A stretch of DNA of 64,000 bases from Anaeramoeba flamelloides. Its lineage: Eukaryota > Metamonada > Anaeramoebidae. A program made the position numbers and the translations under genes. The notes under the pieces are model-generated. The model searched no databases. It had not been told where the DNA came from and saw only the letters and a list, made by a program, of their open reading frames with translations. Numbering within the stretch: position 1 is the stretch's first letter; each line of letters begins with the position of its first letter. Location of the stretch: positions 23,436,001 through 23,500,000 of the forward strand of contig JANTQA010000023.1 in NCBI GenBank assembly GCA_027625915.1, read 5' to 3'. Below are positions 48,265-59,569 of the stretch, piece by piece.

Positions 48265-51200
48265 ATGAACCCTGATTTAACAGTTTATACAACTTTGGGA
48301 TCCTTCCAAAACCAAAATGATAAAAGAACTTTTAAGACCACAATTCCTGCAAACGAGTTTACCAAAGAACAAAGCCTGAGTATCGCTGGGCTTGACGATC
48401 TTGAATCTAACGAAGTTGTAGTTGTGGTGTTGAACAGAAACCAAACAGATTTAGAAAGCAATAAACCTTTGCCATACCACGCAACGAACAACAACAACAA
48501 CAACAACAACATTCTTCCTAACGAAAACAAAAGAAAAAACCCTGGATACCCAGGATCAGATATAGCCTTTTATATCCTCCTCGTTGGGTTTACTGCAATG
48601 TACACTCTCTCAACATTATTACGAGATCTTATTCCCAATAAAGACCCAAACATTCGACTCTTTTTTGCAGCACTAGGCACAATTTCACTCGTAACCGCGC
48701 CGCTTGTCTATCTTTACAAAACAAAAATGAATCTTCGTAAAATGTTACGCTTAAAAAAAGAGAAGGCAGATTCTCAAATATTTCGGTACTCAATAATAAT
48801 TAGCTTTGGAATGGTGGTTGATATACTTTTATTGTCGGCAATCCTTTTGTCAAACTCAAATTCAGATCCCAAAAAAGATGTAAAGTTCGTTGTTGAAGGA
48901 AATTTAGGTTTTTTTTTATCAATTCTAGCTGTTGTAATTCTCCCTGGATTTTGTGAAGGTATGCAATCGAATATTTCTTTTTCTTTTTCTTTTTCTTTTT
49001 CTTTTGATCTTTTTTTTCAATTTTGTTTTGTTTTGTTTTGTTTTTGGAATATTAAGAAACTCATGAGAATGTATTGGAGACAGTGGAACGATTTCAAAAA
49101 TTTCAAGTATACTTCTCTGTATTTCACAAACCACGAAAGAACGTTTTTAACAAATGTCGAGTTAATCGAATAATTTGACACTCTTTTCTCATTCTCATTT
49201 TAGATATTTCAAAGAATAAATTTAAAAATCAATTTCACTTGGAAACACAACAGATCTTGAGACTTAATGGAAACGATAATACTATTAATTGAAATTTAAA
49301 AGGAACAAAATTTTTCATTAAACATCCAAAAAGGATTTGAAAAGACAAACAAAGCCGAAATTCTTTAATTTTAATTCCTAAAAAAGAAATTTATAAATAT
49401 AATTAAATGAGTTGTTGAATTATACCAGTTGGAAGTGTTCTATTTGATTTTCCGAATAAAATAGAAAACCTCAAAAAAACCTAACGAAAATCAATAGATT
49501 TTCCAAATAAAATAGAAAACCTCAAAAAAGTCTAGAACACACAACAAATAAAACAGAAAACCTCAAGAAAACCTAGCCATTTGTGGTCACTCTAGACACT
49601 CCACAAAAATATTTTGCAATAATTAAAAACCAAAAATATTTATTTGTAACTCAAAAATATACAAGTGATACATCAAGTTCAATATGTTAAAATTTCGGTC
49701 GATTACTAACTACTTAAATAGATATTATTATGTATTAAAAAAATTCAAATAAATTTTGCCCTTTATGTTTAAAATATAAACAGAAGGGCATTATAGAAAA
49801 TATTGATCATTTTTTATGGAATTGTCCTTCCTATGAAAAAGATAGATTAATATTTTATAACAAATTGAAAGAATTAAATCTTAATGAAATAATTTTAAAA
49901 AGTGGCAGTTTGAGACTATTTTCGTTAATTAATAATCGTGAAATCTATGATTTTACGCTTAAATTTCTGAAAAAAATTTTTTAATTCTAAGGACATCTAG
50001 AGTGTAAATTACACTTCTTCTTCAATAAAAAAAAAATAAAAAAAACATTATTTTTCAAATGAATTATTTTCAAATCCGTACAACACTTTTCAATAGTTCA
50101 ATTAAAAGAGAAGAAAAATAAAAACAGGATATAATTAAAATGATGAACATATTCATTTTGTTGAATTTTCGTTTCAAAAAGTTATCAAAAGTTAAATCAA
50201 ACAGAAAATTTTTGACAAAGAAAGAAGAAAAAGAATAAAAAAAAAAAAAATTGCCTTTTATTAATGTTTTATTTTTCTACATTGAGTGAAAGTTAAGTGG
50301 ACACTATCAAAATTTTCTTTTGATTCAAATTTTTGTTGTTTTTTTTTTCTTAGTTTTATTTCGTTTTTTTTGGTTTCTTTTTGTTTCGTGATTAACTATT
50401 TTTTACCTACCCAAGAAAATATTTGATCAACTTTAAATTACCAGAAAATTCATATCTATTCATCCCGAAAATCCGCTCAGTAATTTTAACCTTTAGATAT
50501 TTTTTTTTGTTTTATTGTCCTGTGTATTTATTGTTCTTCTTGATTCAATAAAAAAACAAAAAAAAAAAAAAAAAGTTTGTGCTATAAGAATGACAAAAAA
50601 TGATTTAATGGGGCCATTTCTATTTATATACATTGGAGATTACTTTAAAACAGTAAAATAAAAAATAAAATTTATGAAATAAAAGGAGTTTCATCTTTAT
50701 TATGAGTTCTAATATAATTAAAGATTACAATACTGATAAATTCGAAAAAACTACATAAAATTATTACTTTTTGGATTTGTTGTTAAGGGTTAAGTTTTAA
50801 GAAAACACGTTAGCTGTTAAAGAGGGGGATTTTGAAGTTATTAAATTTGGTCTTCTAATTAAAAGAGTGTGAATAAGACGCTATTGTCTAGAAACAGCCA
50901 TTAGAAGCATTTTAAACATAATTTATTTTTCTTTTTTTAGAGCTTTCGAATTTATTGTTTAGGGTTAAATGTTAAAAAACATTTGTATGTAAAAAAGAGA
51001 ATTTTGAGGTGGATAAATTTGTATCTTCGGATTCAAATAGCGAATAGACATATTCAATTATTTTATACTTTATTTATTTTTCTGAAATAAGGTTGAATTA
51101 AAGAGTCTATTAAAAAATGAAAGTAAAAAAATGAAGATAAAAAATTAAGAATAAATAAAAAATAAAACATTTCAAAATAGAGAAGAAAAATGTTTAGTTA

Positions 51201-52055
51201 TGGGTATTTAGATGTATTTGTGTAGCTATATGATCTAACATAATTTGGAATTTGAGATCCTTTTTTCTTGATAACGTGCTGAGTTATAACAGACAGAAAA
51301 TGTTATATTGAAATATCATAAATTTCTTTTAATGTTCATTTCCATCTGCAAATTCATAATATCTTCAATAATAACAAATATAAAATCAAAATCTTTGATT
51401 TTTTTGAGTTCTTGTTTTCCATTGTTTTCATGTTTTTTTTTTTTTTTTAAGGCTTTTGAATATCCATATGAAGTGATCAACATCATCAATTTTTTTCTAC
51501 AACATAGTCATGTTATCGAATCTACTCCATTACCCGATTTGTATGTCTATATATTTAAACCAATTAAAAAGTATTTTAATTTGAATCGAGTCGTTGATGA
51601 TTTTCTGTTTAGAAAGGTTTGTTTTTCTCTAAAGTTGTCTGAAAATTGACTACTTTTAAGATATCTTTTTAATTTCCAGTTTTTTTCTCCTTGTGATGAT
51701 TCTACTTTCTCTTGTCTTGTGTTGAATTAATATTATATCCATGATTTTTTTTCTTGTTCTCTTCCTAAATAGTTTTTTTTTTTTTTTTTTTTTTTAATGA
51801 TCTTTAAAATAAGATAAAATTTCCAATGTTGTTTGTCCATACAAACTTTCAGAAATTACAAAAAGTGAGATTTCCTAAAAATAAAAATGTTTTGTAAATT
51901 TTTTTTTTTCTTTTTCGAAAAAACTGTTTCAAAATAAAAAAGATTAAAACTTTTTTTTTTCTGAAAATTAATTGAAAAAAATAAATTTACTTTTTATTTA
52001 TTTAGAGAAAGGAGAAATTAAAGAAAATTTATCAAATAAAAAAGAGAAGAAGAAA

Positions 52056-52100
<45 letters not shown>

Positions 52101-53238
52101 TCATTTTCATGGCCAAATAGAAACTATCCGCTTCCTGAATATACAGGAGGGGCAAAAACCCAATAGAAAGATTATCGTTTATTTATAAAAATTCCACAAT
52201 CCGTGATTAATAATTGGTATTCCACTGTCGTTAGGTTTTTTTTAATTTAAAAGAATGGAGTAAAATCTTTGATTTTGCTCAATTCTTTTGAATTAAAAAA
52301 AAAATCTAGACACTAATCTTAGAGTGGGGCACTAGGTGCCAGAATTGATATATTTTTTACTATTATAAGTATTTAAAAAAAAATAAATTCTCTTAAAAAT
52401 GATAACTGATTTCCATACAGTTAGTAAAGGAGTTTATTTGTCAATTGTTAATCTTATCCTTGTGAAAATAAGTGCTCTATTAACTTTGGTAAATAAAAAT
52501 AAAATAAAGCAAAAATAATAATTACTAATCCCTTAAGGAAATTTAGTTTAAAGTTTTAAAATTTATTCTTCTATTTTTTTTTTTATTTATTTTTTTTTTG
52601 GAGCAAATTTAAAGTTTGAATTGCAAATATAAACCATTTTATTAGAATTAATAAGATTTATAAAAACTATTTTTATTTAAAAAAAATAAAAAAGACAATT
52701 TACAAATTCAAAAATAATTAAATTAAAATTATTCAACAAAACAAACAAAACTAATAATTATAATAATAATTCCTTTTCTCTTCTTTTCTTTTTAAATTAA
52801 TTAGAAATTATTTTTCGAGGATTTTTTCAAAAGATATTAGAAAACAATCATAAATATCAAAAAGCAATAATTATAACTTCATTTTTATTTTCGTTCATGC
52901 ATTTTGATTTTTCCATTTTTGGATTTTTATACAAGTTTTTTCTTGGCTATTTTTATGGGATTCTAGCTCTGCATTCAAATTCATGCTATCCGTCGATAAT
53001 TTCGCATATGATTAATAATGGGTGCGCACTTTTATTACCTAATCTAATTGATTTCAAAAGTAGCCAAAAAATTACTCAAATATTTATTGTGATATTCTTT
53101 CTTATAGCAATAATTTTAGTAATTGCTTTAAGAAAATTCTATAAAACTTATCCAATTTCTAAACTTGAAAATAGACAAAACGGAAATTTAAATATTAATA
53201 ATGAAAATGACGAAATTATACAATTAAATAATATTTAA
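48265..53238 (+). CDS. CAAX-type (CPBP) intramembrane protease, two exons
   Basis: A multi-pass membrane metalloprotease family that includes Rce1 (cleavage of prenylated CAAX proteins) and related glutamic proteases. Exons 48265-48958 and 52805-53238 join G|AA in phase to about 375 residues. The junction gives PGFCEEIIFRGFFQ, the family's EExxxR motif, followed by FSFMHFD (FxxxH) and HMINN (HxxxN); all three catalytic signatures are present and in order. Exon 1 begins with a polar ~95-residue tail including a run of Asn, then four or so membrane segments (AFYILLVGFTAMYTLSTLL and later). The C-terminus is a helix and an Asn-rich tail. Reading through the donor GTATGC gives a hydrophobic shadow frame. 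The substrate cannot be told from sequence. The 3.85 kb intron holds LINE debris and possible exons of another gene. Confidence 0.9.
49435..49595. repeat. Palindromic-module fragment
   Basis: AAATAGAAAACCTCAAAAAA, CCTAACGAAAATCAATAGATTTTCC, CTAGAACACACAACAAATAA and a CACTCTAGACACTCCAC spacer; the same units as other arrays but without the core hairpin. Confidence 0.65.
49690..50045 (+). mobile_element. Second LINE family, 3' third
   Basis: After one frame break near 49740 the plus strand reads CPLCLKYKQKGIIENIDHFL, WNCPSYEKDRLIFYNKLKEL and ends YDFTLKFLKKIF, stop. It has the same Cys-Cys-His-Cys knuckle as the first LINE but clearly different sequence. The 3' UTR AGAGTGTAAATTACACTTC ends in an A-rich tail. 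It is 5' truncated and lies in the CAAX protease intron, same strand. Confidence 0.8.
51452..52166 (+). other. Candidate exons of a nested gene
   Basis: 51452-51616 is open, flanked by TTTTTTAAG and GTTTGT, and encodes AFEYPYEVINIINFF, HSHVIESTPLPDLYVYIF and KPIKKYFNLNRVVDDF, with good residue variety. A second piece after TATTTAG (52006-52166) encodes EKGEIKENLSNKK, an Ile-Tyr repeat from a TA microsatellite, then SFSWPNRNYPLPEYTGG and a stop. The phases of the two do not join directly, so other exons would be needed. They do not fit the CAAX protease, whose two exons join perfectly without them. No family recognised. Confidence 0.3.
52060..52094. repeat. TA microsatellite
   Basis: About 17 TA dinucleotides within a possible coding piece (Ile-Tyr repeat). 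Confidence 0.9.
52215..52325. repeat. Palindromic module, core hairpin
   Basis: GTTAGGTTTTTTTTAATTTA with AAAGAATGGAGTAAAATC facing GATTTTGCTCAATTCTTTTG, closing in AAAAAAAAATCTAG and followed by GGGGCACTAGGTGCC. In the CAAX protease intron. Confidence 0.75.
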
Positions 53239-53539
53239 TTTTGTATTATTATCATTTAATAAAAAAAAAGAATTAAAATTCATTTTTACAATTAATATCA
53301 ATTTTTTTTTATTTTTGTTTTTTGTAATTAGAAAAATAATAATTTTTTTATTATTCTTATTAAGGGGTTTATTAATTTCCCTTTATTTATTGTGTGATAA
53401 AATTTTGACTTCGTTTATTCATAGCGTCACTGTAATTAAACTATAATTATTTTCTAATATAACCATAGATTTCATGTTATATTTGTTAAAAATTATATTT
53501 TTTTTTATTATTGGTTGAAGGGAGTGATCAAAGATCCTC

Positions 53540-53640
53540 TTACAGCCATTAGGCTTTCCAGAATTTAAAAGAATTGAGTTAAATCTAAGATTTTACTCCA
53601 TTCTTTTGAATTCTGGAAAACCTAGGCACTCACTCTGATT
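53540..53640. repeat. Palindromic module, core hairpin
   Basis: TTTCCAGAATTTAAAAGAAT and TGAGTTAAATC facing GATTTTACTCCATTC and TTTTGAATTCTGGAAAACC, closing in CCTAGGCACTCACTC. A single clean copy 300 bases after the CAAX protease stop. Confidence 0.8.
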
Positions 53641-53889
53641 ACTAATGGTAAATTAGTAATTTAGATGATAAAGAAAAAAAAAATATTTTGGAATCGAGCA
53701 GGTTCCAATTTTTTATTGGTTGAAAAAACAAAAAGAATAATTAAAAAGCAAGTCAAAAAACAAAAAAAATTTTTTTCAAAGACAGTTGATAAAAAATCAA
53801 AAAAAAAAAACCAACTGTCCATTTTTACCAAGAACACTCATTAAAACAGACACGATCCTTTTATTTAAAATTTTATCGTTTAATTATTT

Positions 53890-54074
53890 CTAAGAAATCC
53901 TGAATGCTTCGTTGAGAGGTAGTTGTTTAGTAGCTGCCATTTTTTTTTCTTTTTGATCCAATCTATTTTGATCGTTAAAGTTTTTTTTTTTGTCTTTTCT
54001 TTTTATTTTCAAGTTGCCCATGCCGGTTAGTTTCTGTCCTTCGAGTATTAGTAGGTAGCCACTTGATTTTTGTC
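53890..54074 (-). CDS. Terminal coding exon of an unrecognised gene
   Basis: After a TTACTAAG acceptor the minus strand is open for 60 codons to a TAG at 53890: QKSSGYLLILEGQKLTGMGN, LKIKRKDKKKNFNDQNRLD, QKEKKMAATKQLPLNEAFRI and Ser. The upstream half is far richer in G+C than its surroundings (GCCGGTTAGTTTCTGTCC region on plus). It contains MGN (54021), which could alternatively start a 43-residue basic peptide, but the protein-like sequence before it argues for an exon. Upstream exons were not found and the family is not recognised. Confidence 0.45.
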
Positions 54075-54079
54075 CTTAG

Positions 54080-56850
54080 TAATTCTTCTTCACAATAAAA
54101 AGGAAATTCAACCAGGGAAAAAATAGAAAAAATCGAAAAAAAATAAAAATTATATTTTTTGATGAACTATATTTTGGATTCTTAAACGTATAATAAGTAT
54201 TAACATTATTTTAATCATATATAGTTTTTTTCAATACAACTCATCATTCTATTTTTATATATTGACTATTAAATAAACTTTTTAAATTCTTGTCATGTTG
54301 GATAAGAGAAAGGAAAGATTATTTCATTGGTTTTATTTTCAGAGGAGTTAAAAAATAAAGATTTCAACGGGATTATGATGTATTATTTATTTTGAGATGG
54401 GACCTTAAAATTCAATTTTTAAATTTTAAATATCTATTAAATACTATTATTAATTTTGTATCCAATTAAAGCCACTTTATTTAACAAAATTTTAAATTAG
54501 AGATGTCTATTAATCTTTTTGATGAATAACTTGAAAATGAGAAAATGATTTTTTCTTAATTAAAAAATTAGATTTTAAACTTTGTTAGTGATCTTTTGAC
54601 CCAACATTTTTTTTGAAGTCAAAAAATTGTTGTTGATCAAATAAATATTATTTCAGAATCAAATTGTAAGCTATTTACAAAGATGTGGGGTAAATTTATT
54701 TTGAAATATATTTATTAAAATCAATCGTCAAATAAGTGTTTAAATATTCAAAATCATTAATCTTCATTGAGTGATTCTTGATAATAATTCAATTTGTTTC
54801 TTAGTATTGTATTACAGGAAAAAAAGATATGATTGCTTCATTTTCTGATCTCGATTTTTTCTGATATTTTTTATGGGTGGCAATTTGGTGTTTATTATTT
54901 TCTTTTCCATTGAAAAAATCATTTTCATAAATTTTTTAATCTCGTAAAATTTTCAAATAGAATTGAATGTATATAAGCGTATTTGGTTGTTTAAAAAATC
55001 ATTTGTATCCTTGCTAAATTGTACGTTTTTTATTGAAAATGGTCGTTACATTGTTTTTACCAAAAAAAGTTATATTTTTTTTTTCTTTTTTTGGAAATAT
55101 TAGGTTGAACATATCTTGAAATAAATATCTTAGCCATTAATTCAATTGGTACTAATATTAAACTTTATATGGTATTGTCAATAAATAAATATATCCACTG
55201 ACAAATATGATTTTTTATGAAATGTAAAAAAAAAAGCAAGACTTTTTAGGTAATACCTTGTATATACATCACCCTTAAAATACAAACAATGCTCTACACA
55301 CACACCCCCCCCGAAAATTAAATATGTGCTAATTTATTGAAAAATATCTTGATAAACTTAGAGATCTAGTCTTTTCTCATTTTAAAATAAAATATAAAAT
55401 AAAACTTTTTTTACTAATTTACTACAATTAAAATCTTAGAGAAATTTAGAAAAAAAAAAAAAACAAGACAAAAAGTAATTTTAAGAAATTAATTTCCACA
55501 TTTTTTTCGAGATTATTTTTTGAGATATATGATGTAGGTTATACTCTTAAATTCCATTTATATTATATTTAAGAATTATTTCAACATAATTTTCTCAATA
55601 AATTATATATAAATTAAAGGATAATTATATTTCTTTTAAAAAAAAAAAGATAAAGTTTTTTTTTAGACAATTCTACATTAGAAAAGAGAATTACTGATTT
55701 CTTTACTATTAATTATATATCTTTATCTTTAATTGTTTCATATCTATTAATAAAAAAATCATTTGATTTCGAAATATAATTCAAATATTATCTAACATTT
55801 TTTTGTCAATTAATTAATTTTTCTGTCTTTTTTTCTGTTTTTTATATCTAATTTTTTAATTCTAAATAAAATAATAAATCAAATTTTCTTTTTATCTTAC
55901 AAAAATAGATAATTTATCCACTGTTACATTACTTTGAATTTGACAATCATAAAATATCTACTCATTTAGAAACCATTAGGAAGTAAAAATTCCAGAATAC
56001 TATAAATCCTTAATACTTCAATATTTTGATTTCACTTGAGTTAAATCATTTATTTGGCTCAATACATATGATAAAAACAGAAATTTATTAAATTCAAAAT
56101 AGTTCAAAACAAGTTTAACAATAAATTGAACTATCTAAAGATTGTTTATTGTGTCTCCTGATTTTTTTAATCTAACTCATCCTCTTTATTTTAATTTCTT
56201 GGGTAGGTTTAATTAGAGTAATTGTCTCATATAAAAAGTGAGAAATTTCAATTTTTTATAAATTTCAATTGGATCTGAAAAATGAATTACTCATTTAGGT
56301 ATATTTTATTGTTTTTTTGTATTTAAAGTGCTATAATTAAAAATAATTTATATATAGGATTTTTAAATTAAAAATAAAATAAAATCCATATATAAGAATG
56401 TTGAGATAAGAGAAAAAGGTAATATCATTTTACATTTCAAAAAGTCGATTAAACAATTCAACTTCACATTCTATTGTAAAATTTAATTTTACCTTTGAAA
56501 AAAAAATGGAACAAATTATTTTTCAAATGGCACTTTAAATAAAAAAATCAACCAATCATAACCAAAAAAAAAATAGTGTGAACTAACCCTACTTGCAAAT
56601 ACAAAAAACGTGAAAATTCTGAATTTATGGTTGTTGTTACCCTTCAATAATTATCCATATTCGTTTGAGACCCTGAAACCAATCTCGCAAATTTTAAGTT
56701 CTCTTTTCAACTAATCATAGATTTCTTTATGAAACCTTAAGCATACTTTTATTTCGAAAAACTTGTAACAACACTTGGTACTGATGAAATAAGAAATTTA
56801 TTTAACTTTATCAACAATCAATCTTCATTTTTTATTAGTTTGTTCCTTTT
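54080..56850. other. No gene supported
   Basis: A/T-rich. It should hold missing upstream exons of the minus-strand exon at 54074 and the BORCS5-like promoter. A C run (CACACACCCCCCCC) lies near 55300. Nothing else was supported. Confidence 0.35.
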
Positions 56851-56854
56851 TGAA

Positions 56855-58114
56855 ATGGTGTTTAGTTTCAAAAATATTTTTAAAATCCAAAAGGCAGAAA
56901 CAAATCCAAACAAAAAGGAAGCCAAAAGCAAAAGTGATCAAACAAATAAAATCCATGTTATTCAAACAAGTATCAAAAGCACAACTCGAAGCAAAACTGG
57001 AACAACTGATAAATTAAAAACAAGTCTTGAAGATGTTGATTTAGAAAAATTAAAAAAGATTCCCAAGATCTCCCCACTAATAAAAAGTACTCTTGAATTT
57101 TCAGTTTTTTCTCGTGGCCAACAAGTTGAGAAAAGGCTTGACTTTCGGCCATTTACCCTGATAGGATCGGAAATATTTTCATTGCTTTCAAACTTAAGTT
57201 TGAGATGTAGCACAAGACAAAATGAACTCGGGCATCAATTGGTTGAACTTGAACGTGTTTGTACTTTACGTAAAGATGAGTCTTTAGTCTTTCTAAATAC
57301 GTTTGAAAAAAGCCAACAACACCTTCGTTTTCAACTTTTTCAACTCCGGACCGAGATTGGCAATTTAGGAAAACTAATAAATAATACAATTGATTGAAAT
57401 CTGAAAATCCTTTCGTTAATTCCAAATTCTTTAAATGTAGTCAAAGAAACAAATAATTTTAAGCGGTCAATTTTTGCTATTGAATCAAAAAAAAATAATT
57501 CCCAAACAGCAACAAATCAACAAGGACCAATTAACGAAAGGGAAAAGAAAAAGGAAAAGGAAAAGGAAAAAATATTCAATCAAGAACAAATTTGGAAGTC
57601 TTTTATAAAAAGGAGAAAAATTATACAAACTAGAACAATAACACATGAAATAGTCAAAAATGTTGTTGAAAAATCAATCAAAAAGATCACAAAAAAATGG
57701 GTATTAAAGAAAAAGAAAAGAAAAGAAAGAAAACTTCGAGAATTACAACAACAACAAAAACCACAAAAAAGCCAACAAAAAAAAAGAGAAAAACACCCAA
57801 AACAACAGAAACAAGGAGAACATAAGAAAAAAATTCAAAAAAAGAAAACAAATATTGCGAAAAGTAAAGAAGAAAAAAAAGATTTAAATTTAAAAGAAAA
57901 GAGAAATCAGAAAAAAAATTCCAATCAATCACAACTAGAAACAAAATCTAAAAAAAAATCAAAACATAGAAAAGCCTATAAAAAGAAACGAATGAAAAAC
58001 CCAGATGATCTAATCAATAAAGAAGAACAATTAAGAATAGAAAACGAAAAAATGAAAAAAGAAATTGAAATGCTAAAAAAAATGCAAGAACAGGCCATGG
58101 AACAAAAAAAATAA
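56855..58114 (+). CDS. BORCS5-like protein with in-frame TGA
   Basis: BORCS5 is a subunit of BORC, the complex that recruits Arl8 and kinesin to lysosomes. From ATG 56855 the frame runs 180 codons to TGA at 57395-57397. In the same frame it stays open for another 238 codons to TAA at 58114. DLEKLKKIPKISPLIKSTL resembles the conserved 'D..KL..IP..QPLLKGLL' block of BORCS5, and the following helices (SLRCSTRQNELGHQLVELER, FEKSQQHLRFQLFQLRTEIG) sit where its coiled coils lie. The resemblance seems to continue across the stop (INNTID, stop, NLKILSLIPNSLN). The distal part is a Lys/Gln-rich coiled coil (KKEIEMLKKMQEQAMEQ at the end). No N-terminal Gly for myristoylation is seen. The TGA may be a recent mutation, read-through or an assembly error. 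Confidence 0.55.
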
Positions 58115-59329
58115 CACCATATTCTCATTTGTATAATATTTAAAATAAATTAATCAGTATATTAATAATAAATAATTGGATATATAATTTTTATATTGAT
58201 TCTAAATAATAACCAAAGTTTAAAAATTTAAGCTAATTTCCTTTGATAGTCATTGATTAAAAAAAAAACACCGTCATCGTTGTAAATATCCCCTTTGAAA
58301 AATATTTTTTTATCGTATTCATTTCAAATATTTTTTGGTAAAAATAAATTAAAAAAAAAAGATTTTTAAACAGGGACTAAAGTAACCCCTAAAGAAAAAA
58401 TTTCTTATTAATGCAATTTGAAGTTTTGTTTTTATTAGAATACTTTGCTCTTGAAAATCAAAATTTTTAACTAATATTTTACAATTAATAATTTTTACAA
58501 TAATTTCAAACGAATTTTATTTTAATTTTGAATAATGCAGAAAAAAGTATTGAATTTCCAATAATTTTAAGGCTGCCAAGAAAACTTGAGGATCTTTTAT
58601 CCTTCAATATTATTGATAGTGGAAAGGTTTCTAAATATTTTGTATTTTCTAATTGAAATTTCTTTTACAGATTTTATAAAAATCCAGATCTTAAGGAACG
58701 GTGCTCCAAAGAAATTTGGATCCCACAATAAGAATTCCAAGTCTGAAAGTTGATTAAGGTTTTATATATCAAAAAAAATAATTTTTTTAATATCTTTACT
58801 TCAATTTCCAGTTTACAATTTTTTTCCCTTTGCTTCAAATTTGAACATTTTATTGTTTGAAATGTTAAGAAACTTTAAAAATGTCTTGATCTTCAGAATA
58901 TTCTCAAAGAACTATTTAAAAAGTTGAGTAGATAAGATTTACAAAAATGGAAATGGAATAAAAATTTTTTCATTTTTTTTTTTGATTTATGAATATAAAA
59001 AAAAATAATTTTTTAATATCTATATAATATTTTTCGAACAAAATTCCCTTTTATATCATTATTTTTTCCTTATTTTTTAAAAAAATATTCTTATAACTGT
59101 GTTTATTGTTTTGATTTGGAAACTATCTCGTTGTTATAATCTGAGTTTAGCCTGGAAGAACGAAAAAAATGAGATTGTTCGAAGTGATATAAGATGATAT
59201 TGAGGAGTTCGAAGAATGAAGATAGAGATCATCTAAGCACTAGAAAAATTTCATATTTTGAGTCTCGAAGGGGATCCAAAACGAGAAATTATAACATTGC
59301 GATTTTACGAACACATTAAACAATATTAA
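58115..59329. other. No gene supported
   Basis: A/T-rich flank after the BORCS5-like gene. No frame, repeat match or RNA gene was supported. Confidence 0.4.
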
Positions 59330-59563
59330 ATGCTGTTTATTTTTGGGAACTCGGGATCTAACTCTACACAACAAGACAATCAAAGAAAAAACAACAAAAA
59401 AACTATTAAAACTAATTTGTGTTTTTTTAATGGAACTTTGAAGAACTTTTTCTTCAAAGGATCTTTTTTTATCCCATTGGAATTAACTAAAACATCCAAG
59501 CTAAATTTTACATACTCATCATTGAAGACAAAACGTGGTTTAAATTTTGCAGAGTTAAACTAA
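59330..59563 (+). CDS. Small hypothetical ORF, 77 residues
   Basis: A true ATG start (MLFIFGNSGSNSTQQDNQRK), with varied residues (FIPLELTKTSKLNFTYSS) and a TAA. The 5' flank (59150-59320) is less A/T-rich than usual and has repeated GAAGA/GTTCGAAG words. No domain is recognised. It could be a small gene, a first exon or chance. Confidence 0.25.
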   Translation: MLFIFGNSGSNSTQQDNQRKNNKKTIKTNLCFFNGTLKNFFFKGSFFIPLELTKTSKLNFTYSSLKTKRGLNFAELN

Positions 59564-59569
59564 ATCAAA

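Noticed and set aside
54010-54075. G+C-rich patch as a tRNA or snRNA
   Set aside because: No cloverleaf or conserved snRNA words; the minus strand reads as protein.
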